From Epichloe hybrida (taxonomy: Eukaryota > Ascomycota > Sordariomycetes > Hypocreales > Clavicipitaceae), in assembly GCA_019022495.1 (NCBI GenBank), contig JAFEKR010000024.1, positions 868,001-932,000 of the forward strand: 64,000 nucleotides of DNA, in the 5' to 3' direction. This document shows, in pieces, positions 1 through 12,212 of the stretch. Position 1 is the first letter of the stretch, and each line of letters opens with the position of its first letter. The notes under the pieces were generated by a model, which was given only the letters and a program-made list of their open reading frames with translations, searched no databases and was not told where the DNA came from. Both the position numbers and the translations under genes were made by a program.

Positions 1-106
1 TTCCGATGCAACCTTTGACCGTCACCATGTACAATTCTTACATCTTGTATTCAGCGTTCCATGAGTTTCAAGTTCAAGTTTTCCCCCTTCCCACCAGCCA
101 CGTAGC

Positions 107-2020
107 TCAACTGGGACAACTCTTGGTTACGCGCCACGCGACCAAACCCCGTCGGCCGACCACTCTGGTCAGTGTTTTCCATATACCATCGTCACCAAAA
201 TCAAGGTCATCCAGGTTCAAGTGCTTTGTATAACGCCAAACCTCCCGGAACCGCAGTCCTTGCAAACCCTTGTTTGGTAGGTACGGATCCAACCACGTCG
301 CCGATGCAGGTGCAATCAGGTAAGTCCCATTTTTTGCTTTCAAATATTCTTGATTCCTTCGATCGGCTGGCGTATCGCATGTGGCAAGTTCAGTGAGCTG
401 TTCGATCAAAGCGGTGCCTTTTAAGCCCATCACGTCTTTGGTCTGCAAAACCTCGTTCTTGCCATTGAGAAGCCAAATGGGAGGCGTGTAAGTTTTCCAC
501 CAAATAGCGTGAGTTGCATCTGGCTGTTTACTCATGAACACTTGCCCCGGAACGACACCGCCCTGGTGGTATATGCCCATGAGCACACCGAAAAAGAGGT
601 TGAAGAGAATCCACAGCCCAGCCCAAACTCGCAAAACAGTCTTGTTCTTGGGCAATTCTACCGACGAGAGGATCAGAGGCACTGTCGGCAAAAGAAAACG
701 GGCTTCTTGGTGTGGGAATATCGACAGAACAAACAGGCCCGATATTGCGGAGAATAACCTCAAAGATAGGTGCGGCTTCGGGACAAGTAGCAAAGTCGCA
801 GGCCCAAGCAGTTGCGGAAGGTTTGCTGCTAGATGCTGATACCACGGATGAATGCCATGTTGGGCGAGGTTTGCGGTATTCGAGTTATACCGGAAGAAGT
901 TGAGCGGAGTGACAGTAGGTCTCCATATTAAGTCGGCCCATGTAATGGGCTCTGATGAGTAGAAGGCAGTATCGAGCGCGATGGCTATTATAGTTGTAAC
1001 TATAGCAGCCGAAGCCAGGGCCGCCAAGGACAAAGGTCTGTTACGAAAGTTAGCAAATCGTTCCACCGACCATGCCAATACATGTGACTAGTCTAAAACG
1101 TACTTGCGCATGAAATGAGATAATAAGCGAAGCCCAGGAATCAACAAGAAGGCCGGAAAAGTAATCCGGTTGAACACGCCGAAAACTGCGACAATACCGA
1201 GCACTGTTGACGACAGGAGCGATGATTGTTGCTGTAGGGAGGGGGAGGGAGAAGAGTTAGCTGTGAATATCTATCGAAACGAAAGAGGACTGCAAGATCG
1301 CGTACCCGTGGGTCGACTATGCGTTGGATCAAAACCAAACTCCACGCTACAACCAGTGTCTCGACGGAATTGGAGAAAGTATGTGTCTGATACGTCCAAG
1401 TGACATAGGATGAAGCGACCAAAAGGACTGCAACACGGCGGTGCCGAGGAGAAGTTATCAACTCGTGAAGAGCCCAATCCTCCAGAACAAAACTGATCAA
1501 GAACATGAGCACACGTAGGGCCCAGAACACGGCAATGGGGGGAATTTCGCCGTCTTGACCATTACCGGTCCACAGCCATCGAAGAAGCAGCATGGGCAGC
1601 CCATAGACGGGCCATAGTGGAAAGACGCTCCGAATCGGATGCTCGCTCGTGAATTCCCAGGTTCTTCGAACGGGATAACTGAAAATCTGGCCTGTGGTAG
1701 AAACACGACGTATCCGTTAGCGAGCGCATTCTTCTCGTGGGATGCTCAGCAGATCCGCGCCAGACGCGTGACCAGAACGAAGGGTCAAGTCGATCCACCA
1801 ATGATGAAGGTGGCATGTCGAATGAGACCAATACTGAGCGCACGAGCTGGCACTAGAAGGGACAAAGAGAGGGACACATGAGAAAACAAGTCGCATTATA
1901 ACAAGGCGTACCGGCTATAACTTCGGGGCCTTGGAAGTTCTCATCGGGATGCAGGTAGCTGGGCGAGAGGGCGAACCACAGCCGTATAAGAACAAGAAGC
2001 AGGTAAGTACGCCGCCACAT
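107..2020 (-). CDS. SMP3: GPI mannosyltransferase 4 (SMP3/PIG-Z type, GT22)
   Basis: Predicted ER membrane enzyme that adds the fourth mannose to the GPI-anchor core glycan from dolichol-phosphate mannose. Four exons by eye: 2020-1912, 1691-1306, 1231-1104 and 1037-107. They give 517 aa, close to yeast Smp3 (516). The start sits in a hydrophobic N-terminus followed by [11 protein letters not shown] (about residues 23-33), the acidic luminal motif of GT22 enzymes. The last exon has [21 protein letters not shown] and [11 protein letters not shown] (about residue 315), which point to SMP3 rather than ALG9, ALG12 or GPI10. Many hydrophobic segments fit a polytopic protein. The last intron has a GCTAAC branch site just before its acceptor. 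SKP1 lies divergently about 2 kb away. Exon edges could be off by a few bases; the family call is firm. Confidence 0.9.
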
Positions 2021-4073
2021 TGTTCAGCAACGGACTCTCAAGGCCGTCGATGGCATAGCAATTGCAGTGTTGATGCGTGATGGAAGAGAAACGATAGACA
2101 TGAGAGACGAGGGTGTTGGCAAAGCGAATGTGGGCGCGGACGCTTCCAGAGCGGCGGCGCGCAAAAAGCAAGGTGCTTGTGATGTGGTGATGTGGTGATG
2201 TGGTGATGTGGCCCTCACCAAGATGCTCCTATGCAAGTTTCAAGAAGGGCAGAAGTATCCTGTAGATTAAAAGTAAACGGGTAGCGTGGGGCGTATGTTG
2301 AAGATGCAGGAAATGCAACGAAGAATGCAGGCAGAGTCAGAGTCCAGCGGATCAGAAGGTTGGCAAATGAATCAACAAATTAATTGTCCGCGAACGGAGA
2401 GCCGCTAAGAAAATTGTCGACAAGGGGGGCAAGCATCCATCACTGGACCATCAGCGTCGTAAATTTGAAAGGGGCGGATGACCTCATTGCACCCGACATA
2501 CAGAGTAATACCGTACCACTCAGCTCCGTGCTGAGGACGGGCTGTTGTTCCACCTTGTTGGTTGCTTTTCTGCAATCCTTGGTCAGAACAAGACAACCCA
2601 ACGCTGATGCAAGATGCCGAAGCTCGATCATTTCTGGCCTCAACCCTCATGTTCCAGGACCGCCGCTAGCTTCCAGGTGGAGGGGCAAGCTCAGGGGCTT
2701 AGTGGCAAATAATCCGAAGCTCCAGGCCCGAGACAATCATTTCTTCCGCCGCTTTGGGTGTCCACAGATCAACACTGCATAATCCGTACATGTATGTACA
2801 ATTGATGAATGCCGCGGCAATCTCACGAACCCAACTCCGGGGGCCCCAGGGGTCTTCCTCGAGTCCTAGATAGGAACCTGGACAACCCAATGTGACCCAA
2901 GAGCTCCAAAGTCGGGGATGCAATGGCGAGGAATCCAATGCAAGATCACCTGGAAGCTGTTGTCATGGAGATTGAAGTTTCTGGCTTATTAGCATCGTAC
3001 TCGTGGCGCCGCAGGAATGTGTTGGGGAAATTCATGTCTTCGAGAAATATTGCTGTCAGAACAGGGGCCACAAAATTATCCATTGTGGTCATGACGGCGT
3101 GAGACGAATTCCCTGTGATAAAACGCCGTCAGACGTGCCATGTTCTGCATTGTCGGTTTGTGCCTCTGCCTCTGCCTCGCGAGGCTGACGAGAGCGTCTC
3201 TGCCATGGGGCTCTAGCATCGCAAACCCAGATATCGAAAGCTCAGGTTCCGTGTCCTTCGATCCGTCTGCCGTTCTCGCCATTCTATGGACCTCGCGTGC
3301 CTGGGTGAGCGCCTGACGATTGCATGCCCAGCCATATCACAGGCGTTTCGATGGCCACATATGATGCAGATTGGCGCTTTGACGGTGCCTGTTACCTGCT
3401 TCCAGAGAACCACGATACTTGCCAAGGGATGCGAGTTGAGACTAAAAGACGGGTCTGGCGTGGTCGTATTAGTTGGAGTACGGACTACATGCATGTATGT
3501 ACATGGCTGTATATGCACCTATTATGTGCAGTGGATGATTGCCGTGGTGCAACCACCACCGCACTCACCACTGCACCAACCACTGCACGCAGCTGCCCCG
3601 GCTGCCTGCTACCAGTGACTTGGACTTGGCACCTTCCACCTCGGCCTATTACTCGAACATTGGATCCCGTTACAGGCACAAATACTAAGAGTAATTACTG
3701 CCAAATATTCTGGTCTGCTCTGTTCCGGTCACGGTAAGTCTCTTCATCTCTTCACATTATTCCTCTCCCGACTTTCTTTCCTGTCCCTCAGCACAACCTG
3801 CAGCCAATAAGTGTCACAGAACCCACTCGAAGCCAGGCGACTCCAACCAACTTGAAGGACCCCGACCCCCGACCCCGCCTCTGGCAGACCTGACATTTGA
3901 ACGCTCTCTGCCTGCGAACTTTCCTGGCTTTGTTAAACCTAAATTCGTCATCTTCAGTACAAAATCCAGTCACCTCAGACCACCACCCGACCTGCGACTC
4001 TACAAATTTGCTGTCCTCCATCACGCAAAACCCCACACGCAGTACAACAAATCGAAGCTGTATTTTGCGCACA
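2021..4073. other. Intergenic region between SMP3 and SKP1
   Basis: No convincing gene. Short open frames on both strands at 2384-2938 lack recognisable motifs. A short direct repeat of gatgtggt lies at about 2178-2210. A TACGGAC/TACATG-type palindrome cluster lies at about 3475-3510. A pyrimidine-rich stretch from a gtaagt at about 3734 to a cag at about 3791 could be an intron in the SKP1 5' UTR. Confidence 0.5.
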
Positions 4074-4777
4074 ATGGCCGAAACAAGCACGGCCCAGAAG
4101 GTGTGGCTGGCATCCAACGACAGCGCCATCATCGAAGTCGGTAAGTCGACTCTGGCCTTACCCACGTGCGCCAGTCCATAGGATGGAACCTAACCGAACC
4201 ATAGATCGCGTTGTCGTTGAGCGCTCCATGCTCATCAAGAACATGCTTGACGATATCGGTGATGACATGATCAATCAGAGCAACCCCATCCCCATCCCCA
4301 ATGTATGCCTCGTTGCTCCTCCCCAACATGTCGAGCAGAGCTGAAGCAATAGCAGGTGAACGAGGCTGTTCTCCGCAAGGTCATTGAGTGGTGCGAGCAT
4401 CACCGAAACGACCCCCCTCAGGCACAGGATGATGAGTCTGATGGCCGCCGCCGAACCACCGACATTGAAGAATGGGACCAGAAGTTTATGCAAGTCGACC
4501 AAGAGATGCTCTTTGAAATCATTCTCGTATGTTATTTTTCTCTCGCAAAGAAGTCACCCCTAAGTCCCGTATCGCAAACTGACCATCCACATCAATGTAG
4601 GCATCCAACTACCTCGACATTAAGCCCCTGCTTGATGTTGGCTGCAAAACGGTGGCCAACATGATTAAGGGAAAGTCACCTGAAGAAATCCGCAAGACTT
4701 TCAACATCACCAACGATTTCACTCCGGAAGAGGAGGAGCAGATACGTCGTGAGAACGAATGGGCCGAGGATCGATGA
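4074..4777 (+). CDS. SKP1: SKP1 (SCF ubiquitin ligase adaptor)
   Basis: Adaptor that links F-box proteins to cullin-1 in SCF ubiquitin ligases; also a kinetochore component in yeast. Exons 4074-4140, 4205-4302, 4356-4526 and 4601-4777 join in frame to 170 aa. The N-terminal BTB/POZ-like half has [15 protein letters not shown] and [12 protein letters not shown]. The C-terminal Skp1 domain has [13 protein letters not shown], the acidic/linker region, [20 protein letters not shown], then [20 protein letters not shown] and the ending NEWAEDR. This order is diagnostic for SKP1 (sconC in Aspergillus). Nothing is missing. A window gene that could use it is the F-box/ankyrin protein near 48 kb, which is inference only. 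Confidence 0.96.
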
Positions 4778-5622
4778 GCCTCTTTCGATCATGTTGGAGC
4801 TCTTGAGTCCATAACTTCCAGCCTGTAAACGTAGCTGGATTTGCAGTTTTTGATAGCTCATTGTGCACACGTGCAATTCAGGCGTTCGTGGGTTTTATTT
4901 GAGAGAATTGATGCATTCCATCACACCATCATGGTTATGAAAGACGTATCATCAGTCTGGAAGCAATGGAATGATGACCTAAAGCCTTCCGTCTCTAAAG
5001 TTGTGCGATGCTCAGCCTGCTTGTGAAGGTTTTGTTTATTCAATTATCAAGTTTTGCCAGATGAGGGCCAAAGACGGCATCGCCATATTCTTCTTGAACA
5101 ATTGGGAAGGTGAAGCCGCCGACTACACTTTGACAACCAGAGCACATTTGTCAAGCCCGGACATGTGAACGAACACCAACACCAAATGTCCCATCTACGA
5201 GCAGAACAAGACGGTTAAAACGAAAAAAAAAGCGGGAGACACATGACGATTTCTTCTCCCAGATACAGCTGGAGGGAGTCCGGGGAATTAGACACTGTTG
5301 TAAAAATTTCATTCAAGGTAGTAGTGATTCCCTCTATATTTGGGACATGGGTTTTTTTTCATTCATTTCCCTAGAACCGACCGTAACACCTCGTCACGGC
5401 GAGAAATTGACATGACCAGGTCATCAGGCCATGCCGTTAGTCCGGTACGTTAAATTCTCCCTCTTCCACGAGCGCTCCGAGCAGCGCACATCCTTCCCAA
5501 AGAGTTTTGCAAAAAGTTCATCAATCCATGGCTGATATCACGGCTATCGAGTAGCGGACAAGTTTGTCGACAGCAGTCTGATGATGTATAGAGTTGGAGG
5601 ATCGGAAGCGAGTTCGAGTTGT
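4778..5622. other. Convergent 3' region between SKP1 and the eL39 gene
   Basis: This stretch separates two convergent genes and should hold both 3' UTRs. I see no coding frame with family similarity and no repeat worth naming. Confidence 0.5.
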
Positions 5623-6159
5623 CTAGATGCCGAGGCGGGTCTTTCTCCAGTGTCTTCTCTTAGCGTTGTAGCTGCGTCATGGTTAGCAAAGGAGACGTGC
5701 GTGTGAACGATGTCCAACGCCTGTGCGAAAATCCTGCATGCAGTTTGTCGCCTGGGAAGAGATGGTCGCGTGCTCTTCACCAGTCCGCCGATCCGGCGAG
5801 ACAAAATATTCAAAAGGACCTCGCGGCAGCCAAGGAAGGAAGGGACAAATGTGCATACCGGATGTTGTTGTTGGTTCGGAGTCTGATCCATTGAGGCACA
5901 GGGCGGTTCTGCTTCTGCGCCTTGGCAAGCTTCTGCTTGGTACGGAAAGACTTGTGGCTCTGTAGAACGGTCAGTCCATGATGTTTCTCACGTAGCTGGT
6001 CGGGTCGGAGGATTGGGAAAGGAAATTTGTGCCGCCCACGACGACGGGTGAGAATGCCTGAAACGGAAAGCAAAGAGTTGCATATCGCGACGAGGTCATT
6101 GTCCCCATTGGCATGAGAGGCATATCTTGAACGGGTGCACGAGGGTGGCGTACCGGCAT
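5623..6159 (-). CDS. RPL39: 60S ribosomal protein eL39
   Basis: Small basic protein lining the exit tunnel of the large ribosomal subunit. Three exons: 6159-6154 (only ATG CCG), 5959-5859 and 5671-5623, giving 51 aa, the usual eL39 length. The middle exon encodes [19 protein letters not shown] and then [10 protein letters not shown]; the last encodes [15 protein letters not shown] and stop. The two introns (194 and 187 nt) are long relative to the exons, as is common in fungal ribosomal-protein genes. The 6-nt first exon is easily missed by gene finders. The start is fixed by the invariant Met-Pro start followed by a GTACGC donor. Confidence 0.95.
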
Positions 6160-6935
6160 CTTGGTTGACTTTGCGTGTCGAGTCGTCTGGTGAATGGTGG
6201 GAAGTCGTGGAGTTTGAGACTGAGAGGATTTTTGACCCGCACAGAGGGCGCAAAACCCTAGTGAGAGGGGTGGTGAGGCTGATGTTGTGCGCGCGCGCGG
6301 TTGGCCTGTGGCTGGTGCATGTGGCGGTACCTTTGATGCCTAAGGCTGTAAGGAGTACTCTGGACGGAGTACTCCGTACTGACCGACTGACTAATAAATC
6401 CTCCGTACGGAGTACGGACTACATACTGGCCGCTGATCTATTATGTCATCATGTCTCGGCTTATTACAACCAACCGGGCCTGCGTGCAGCAGCCAGCCAG
6501 TTCGAGCCAGCTCGACTCGACCTCTGCCGGCCCGCCCTTGGGACGCGCTCTGCAAGAGGTTCCAGAATAGGGGACGGGAAACGCTTCGCAATTCTTGCCC
6601 ATTTATCTACTAGCAGCTTTCTCTTTGACGCCCGATCATCGCGTACCCGAACATTGTCACAGGCATACACATAGGCAGCCCTTTCCAGTCTTTCCATTCA
6701 AATTTTTTGTTTTTTTTTGTTCACTCTTCGTGATCTCACGTTTCCTGGCGCGTACCGCTTCCGACAGTCCCTCAATTCGTCCGACCAGGTGGCCCGGCCC
6801 ACGCGTTGTAGTTCCCGAAGCAAGGCATCGCTGATCGCTGATCCTCGGCGCTGAACCTTTGGGCATTCGCATTTTTTTGTCCAGCCTCATTCTCTCCGCA
6901 TACGTCACGTTCCCCGAAGTAAACAACTCGTCGTC
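6160..6935. promoter_or_regulatory. Divergent promoter region of RPL39 and ARL1
   Basis: This 0.78-kb interval separates the starts of two divergent genes, so it should contain both promoters. It carries a cluster of TACTCCGTA/TACGGAGTA palindromes at about 6352-6425 and T-rich tracts near 6705-6720. I could not identify a TATA box or a defined ribosomal-protein promoter element with confidence. Confidence 0.4.
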
Positions 6936-7792
6936 ATGGGTGCTGGCATGTCATGGTTGTCAAACCTTCTGTGGTCGAAGAAGGAGATCAGAATATTGAT
7001 CTTGGGTCTTGTGCGTCGGCGTGTATTACGAGTCGCCTGCCATTGGGTCCGTTTGTTGCTAATGCGAGCGGATAGGACAATGCTGGGAAGACAACCCTGC
7101 TCTACAGGTTAAAGGTGAGCACTATACAGAAATGCGCGACCGTCATCAAGACTTGCAGGTGAAGCTGACCATTGCCGCACCTTTCAGATTGGCGAAGTTG
7201 TCACCACGATACCAACCATTGGATTCAACGTCGAGTCGGTCACGTACAAAAACCTGAACTTTAACGTCTGGGTACGTACAATTCCCATTCCCATTCCCAT
7301 TCCCATTCACGCGGAGCATGACACGGGTGGGGGGGGGGATATCGTCTGACAGAAACTAGGACTTGGGTGGCCAGACGAGCATCCGGCCATACTGGCGATG
7401 TTACTACGCCAACACCGCAGCCGTCATATTCGTCGTCGACTCCACCGACATTGAACGATTACAGACCGCCGCCGAGGAACTGGCGGCAATGCTGAACGAG
7501 GACGAGCTCAAGGACGCGGCCTTGTTAGTCTTTGCCAACAAGCAGGATCAGCCCGGCGCAAAGGGAGCCGGCGAGATCTCGGAAGCTCTGCGGTTGGGGG
7601 AACTGCGCGATCGAAACTGGAGCATCATGGCGTGCTCTGCCGTCGATGGCAGTGGTATCAACGAGGGCATGGACTGGTTGGTGGTAAGTTGAGAACCACC
7701 CCGTTCCATCGCGGCATGCATCCCACAGCCGTGTCACGAATCAAATTGACCAACATGTCTCCGTCTCACAGCAAACCGTCAATCAGGAGTAG
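6936..7792 (+). CDS. ARL1: ADP-ribosylation factor-like GTPase ARL1
   Basis: Small GTPase of the trans-Golgi network that recruits GRIP-domain golgins. Five exons: 6936-7010, 7076-7114, 7188-7271, 7360-7683 and 7772-7792, giving 180 aa. Gly2 follows the start Met (MGAGMS), the expected N-myristoylation site. G1 is [11 protein letters not shown], with the P-loop split by an intron. Switch I has [10 protein letters not shown], switch [20 protein letters not shown]4 NKQD and G5 CSAVDG. The short last exon encodes QTVNQE. Both the N-terminal myristoylation context and the [11 protein letters not shown] switch favour ARL1 over ARF1. Intron 3 contains a (cccatt)n run at about 7279-7303 and a G tract. 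Confidence 0.94.
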
Positions 7793-10383
7793 AGCATTCA
7801 AGCTTGCTTTGTCTCGTCTCCCTCTCTCTCTTTTTTTTTTTCTTTTTTTTTTTAAAAAAAAAATCCCTCGCTTTTAGCCAATGTTTAATACGTAACAATA
7901 CAACGACGTGACGATGAAGGGCAAGATCGCGAAGGTGGTCGCATGATAGTAGACAATGGCATGTTGGAGAAGTGGAAGAAAGAGGGGTGCTCCCAGTTCC
8001 TTCCGAGGCGAACAGTAAGGAAAGGAGGTCTCGGTGATTTCAGCAACATCAGTAGGGCCCAACAGCCACGGCATTGTACTATCGGCAGAATCCATCGGGG
8101 ATATCAACTCCCCGGCTCTTGGACAAGGCATGATGAAATTTTTATTTTATTTTTCAATGGCGGTGAATAATTTGCAACAACGGAGAAAACGTTGCGCTCA
8201 AACCATGTACATACGAGCAGAGCAAGTGAGGTGTGACTTTACTTGACGTTACACGAATGCACATCTTCTCTTTGCACACTCATCATGATTCAATAGAACA
8301 CGGCTTCTTAGTTGGATCAACTATAATACTTGACGACTACAGAACAAGTCGAGCAGGAGTCGACCCCCTTTACAGCAGCGGTGCGTTTGTCCCCCTTGGT
8401 ATATAGAAAACCGGACAGCGTGCCATGCGTATACGAACAAGACCAGGAGAAGGGGGGGGGGCGAGTGAAGCCGTGTTCCCCTGGTACGCTTGCACCTATC
8501 CGATGCGCAATTTCCAGCATCTCAGAGTGCCAACAAGCCTGCGCTGCAGTCCAGGGGCTGAGACGGTGCCGGGTGTGCTGTTCCACAGCAGCCGGGATAC
8601 TTCAGTCCGCTTGTAGCGTTGAAAGAAAGAACTACTCCTCGACTACCCTGCCAGCTAGCATGTCCCAAGACTAGACCCAGCCTAATACATCGTTGTAAGT
8701 GGAAGGTGTAATGTAGGTGTGAGTTTGTTCGTAGTGAGATGAATTACTTCTTGGGTGGCCCGTCATTACTTGAGCCGCAACCCACGCATCAAGTCGCGTC
8801 AGACTCCATGGAAGATGTCTTGTATTCGTCCTACAAGAATCGAGCATCTCTGTGAAATATGTGCAAATGAGGGGAACAGAGTGCGTGAGATTTGGCCCAA
8901 GCTCGAGGCAAAACAGCAGCGAAATGAGGACACCAGGCCAAATGCCGTTCTGCGCAGCAGAGGGTGGCATTGGCCCGGCCCAGCTCCGTGGTGAATACCT
9001 TGTAAGCTACCTTCGCTCTTCCCGATGACAAGGAATTCCAACCCCGCCTCGCGCGGAGGCATGGATCGCCTTGTGTATTTGTGTGTGTGTATGTGTGTGT
9101 GCATGTGTGTGTGCTCTGTATTTCCCATTGACAACCAGTGTCAGGCCAACCAAGGAGAGGTTTATCCCTGATAAATTCTCTCTGGCTAGCCACATGGCGA
9201 AATGAATTCGATTCGAGACACAAAAAGTCATGAAGAGATGATTCGCGTCTAGAAGCCAGTCATAGACGTAAATAAGATCTCGTTCGTTCGTTCAAATTGA
9301 CAAAGTGAGCAGATTCAATGGCTTGGAGGGAAAAGATCCGTCATTCAGCATCAAGCCGAGTACTATCGTTCCTTTTTCGTTAAACCAAAAGAGTCGAGTT
9401 CGTGCTCCAAATATCTGTCGTCAAATATGCATGGCTCGTAGTCATAATTCATTTCGTCAAGCAAGGAGTACAATACGGAAACAAAAATTGTCCAGGAAGA
9501 AGTCGAGAGGGAGTGTGAGTTGTGCCGGTTCACAAGGTTATCATCCGTCGGAGATCTTTGTACATGCCGCATAAAAACTATAGGCAAAAGGTTAAGTTGA
9601 AAAAGAAGAGGAAGAATCGAAATGTCGGGGAATCAAGTTCCAGTAAAGGAACCCATCTCGGTCCGTGCCGAGTCATGTGCATTGCTGCAAATTCCTCTTA
9701 ACCTTTAACCAAAAGGCGCCCAAAACAAAGATGAAAGAAGTTTGGAAAAAAAAAAAAAAGTAGTTTCCAGGTGGGGAGAAAGAGTCGCGAACCGCCTTGT
9801 TTGCTGGTAGAGGTCTCTGCCCGATTCGTCTAATTCAGTCCCCCGTGCGATCGACGCAGTCTTGGCGAGTTTTGCAGGACCAGCCGCGAAGCAACATGGC
9901 TGTCAGGCCTTGATGAATTGCCCTGAGCGCCGCATGGTGGGCACGATTTGCGAATCGGACGAAAACGACCCTGAGCCCGCGCCGTGACTGAGCTCGAGGA
10001 ATCCAAGTGGACCTCGAAAGGACCAAATAGAGACAGTAGTCGGAAAATAGATTGACAAGCTCAAAAAGAGAGCAGAAAAAAAAAGACAAAGACGGTGAAA
10101 AAAAAAAAAAAAAAAAAAAGGTTCGCTGTGCTTTCCAGAAGAGTGTTATTTGCTGAACTTGCTCGAAACTCCTTTCCCAATGCAATAAATGGTAAACGCC
10201 AATGCGGAAAATGTCTCTATATCGCTGTTGTATCAAGACTGTATGTGTGCAGAATGACTATTACTTCCCCAATCCCGAGAAATGACGTATTGCAGAAGGG
10301 CATCAAGACGACGATGGCGATGACGATGTCGCAGCCGTCTTCGTCATGGTGTTGGAACCGTCCGCTGTCGTCGCTTGTGGTTG
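7793..10383. other. 2.6-kb intergenic region with simple repeats
   Basis: No gene supported. Contents: a T-rich then A-rich tract at about 7829-7862 just after ARL1, a (GT)n stretch at about 9078-9112, and poly-A runs at about 9746 and 10097. The small open frames have no recognisable domains and overlap each other on both strands. A non-coding RNA cannot be excluded from sequence alone. Confidence 0.45.
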
Positions 10384-11403
10384 TCACATGATGGTCGCAT
10401 ACTCCTGGAAGCGATCCCAGCCGAATCCTCCCATACCAACGCTGACACCACATTGCGATGGAAGCGTGCTGGGCAGAGGCAGAGCTGCAGGCATTGGGGC
10501 CGCCATGGGCGGTGAGCCGAAGTAGAGGGCAGCTGTGACGTTGGGCATGGTGTAGGCGGGAGTAGGGGGAGGCATTTGCACCTCGCTCATACCCATCGTG
10601 GCCCAGACTGGCGTGTTGATGGACTCGGCAGATGTTGATGTCACACCCGGACTTGGTGGCAAGACTCGCCAGGCGTCGACGGCAGACATGGAGCTGAACA
10701 TGGTGGCGCGGGACCACATGTTGTTGGCGGGAGAGCTTGCAAGCAGCGGAGGCTGGCGCACAACATCCATGACGCGAGGCGGAGGGAGTAGCAGGGGCTT
10801 CATGAGGCCCATTAGACTAGTCTTGACCTCGTCACTCTTGCCGGCCAAGAGCTCGCCAGCACCCTCCTCCTCCAGGCCTTCCAGAGCAGTGACATGTGTG
10901 CGAAAGACGAATTTGTTGACGGCCTGGATAAAGTCCTCGTGAAGCTTCCTGCATTGCTGATCCTTTTCCGACCACTCATACGTATTTGCCTTGGCGTCGA
11001 CACAGTGGATCTTGTCGTGATACTCGACCAGGGCATCGATGGTATCAGCTGTGAGCTTGTAAGCGACTTCGTTGCGGAGGACCATGTCGACGTGAACAAT
11101 GTAAGCTTCGACGTGAACAAGCTGGTAGCTGAAGAGCTCCTCGAGCGGTTCGGTGGGCATGTCAGCCTCGGGAAGTTTGGGCAGCATCAGCGAAGCCAGA
11201 GTCCAAATGGCATTTGGTGACGACAGAATTTCGGTGAGACATCTCTGGTGTTGAGGGACGCTGTTGAGCGGGCGCTTCACTCTGTTGACTCGCTTCAAGG
11301 TCTGTGTAAGCCAAGGCTCGACCCTGGATCCCAATACAACATTGACTGAAGATGCTCTCGGGGCGAATGCGGCGGCGGAAGCCGGGAGAAGTTGGACAGG
11401 CAT
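10384..11403 (-). CDS. Conserved-looking fungal protein of unknown function
   Basis: A 339-aa reading frame I do not recognise. The open frame extends upstream to 11688, but that part is mostly poly-Phe encoded by a GAA/CTT microsatellite. I chose the ATG at 11403 (MPVQLLPASAAAFAP) as the likely start. The middle looks like an alpha-helical globular domain, roughly residues 25-180: VEPWLTQTLKRVNR, FSYQLVHVEAYIVHVDMVLRNEV, DTIDALVEYHDKIHC, KLHEDFIQAVNKFVFRTHV. The C-terminal 140 residues are Pro/Met/Ala-rich and probably disordered. No signal peptide or membrane segment follows the chosen start. A real gene is likely from frame length and the sharp compositional change at the start. Confidence 0.68.
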   Translation of the reverse strand: MPVQLLPASAAAFAPRASSVNVVLGSRVEPWLTQTLKRVNRVKRPLNSVPQHQRCLTEILSSPNAIWTLASLMLPKLPEADMPTEPLEELFSYQLVHVEAYIVHVDMVLRNEVAYKLTADTIDALVEYHDKIHCVDAKANTYEWSEKDQQCRKLHEDFIQAVNKFVFRTHVTALEGLEEEGAGELLAGKSDEVKTSLMGLMKPLLLPPPRVMDVVRQPPLLASSPANNMWSRATMFSSMSAVDAWRVLPPSPGVTSTSAESINTPVWATMGMSEVQMPPPTPAYTMPNVTAALYFGSPPMAAPMPAALPLPSTLPSQCGVSVGMGGFGWDRFQEYATIM

Positions 11404-11556
11404 TGGCGAATGCGAAGCCTGTCGAAGAAGGCCTTTTCGACACAAGTCGTGCGAGGTGGAATGTGGCGGGGCGGGGGGACTGGCCGAGGCGGAGGAGGGA
11501 GGGGTCGAGTTTGTTGCACGAACAAGAAACGCACTCTTTGACGGGGCGGCGGAAAA

Positions 11557-11625
11557 GAAGAAGAAGAAGAAGAAGAAGAAGGAAAGAAGAAAGAAGAGAA
11601 AGAAGAAGAAGAAGAAAAAGCGAGG
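11557..11625. repeat. GAA/TTC microsatellite
   Basis: A nearly pure purine (gaa)n/(aga)n run on the + strand lies just upstream of the start of the unknown gene at 10384-11403. Read on the gene strand it is a CTT/TTC tract, so it is probably 5' UTR or promoter sequence rather than a real poly-Phe segment. Confidence 0.85.
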
Positions 11626-12212
11626 CGACGAGCCGAGCAGGGAGAACCGGGAGTAGGTTGTTTGTTGTTGGGTTTGAGGAGCAATCAATCAATCGCCTGC
11701 TGGACGGCCGTGACCAAAAAGAAGTGAGGGACCGCAACAACACCAAGGAAGGGGTGGCGGCAATGGGGAGGAGATATACATAGTTCGGGCCCCGTCACAA
11801 GTTACAACCCAGCGTCTGGTGAGCAATTGCCGCTGCCGCAAATAGACGGGTCTGGTGCGTCTGCGTCTGGTGCGTCTGGTGCGTCTGGTGGTGGTGGTAG
11901 GCCTCACGCTCCGCTCTCACGCTAGCTACGGATTTGTTGTAGTCCCGTTGCCAACGACGCTTGACGCTGCACGACGCGAGCACCAGCCACACCCCTCGAC
12001 TTGCCACTAGTGATGCAGCAGCATGCAGCAGCCGCCGCTGGCTGGGCCTGCCTTCTTCTCTCCTCTGGCATCTTCAACGGCAATTTGGGCAATTTGGGCC
12101 ACTGCAACCCACCCGGATCCCCACCATCGTGCAGTTCGCCGACACCAAAGCAGCGCGCCCCATCATGGCTGTGCTGCGACCGGCGACCGGCGACCTGCGA
12201 CCTGCATATATA

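Noticed and set aside
2384..2938. Overlapping frames on both strands
   Set aside because: No motif and no splice structure supports a gene; starts are non-ATG.
11403..11688. N-terminal poly-Phe segment of the unknown protein
   Set aside because: It is encoded by a trinucleotide microsatellite and a plausible ATG lies just downstream.
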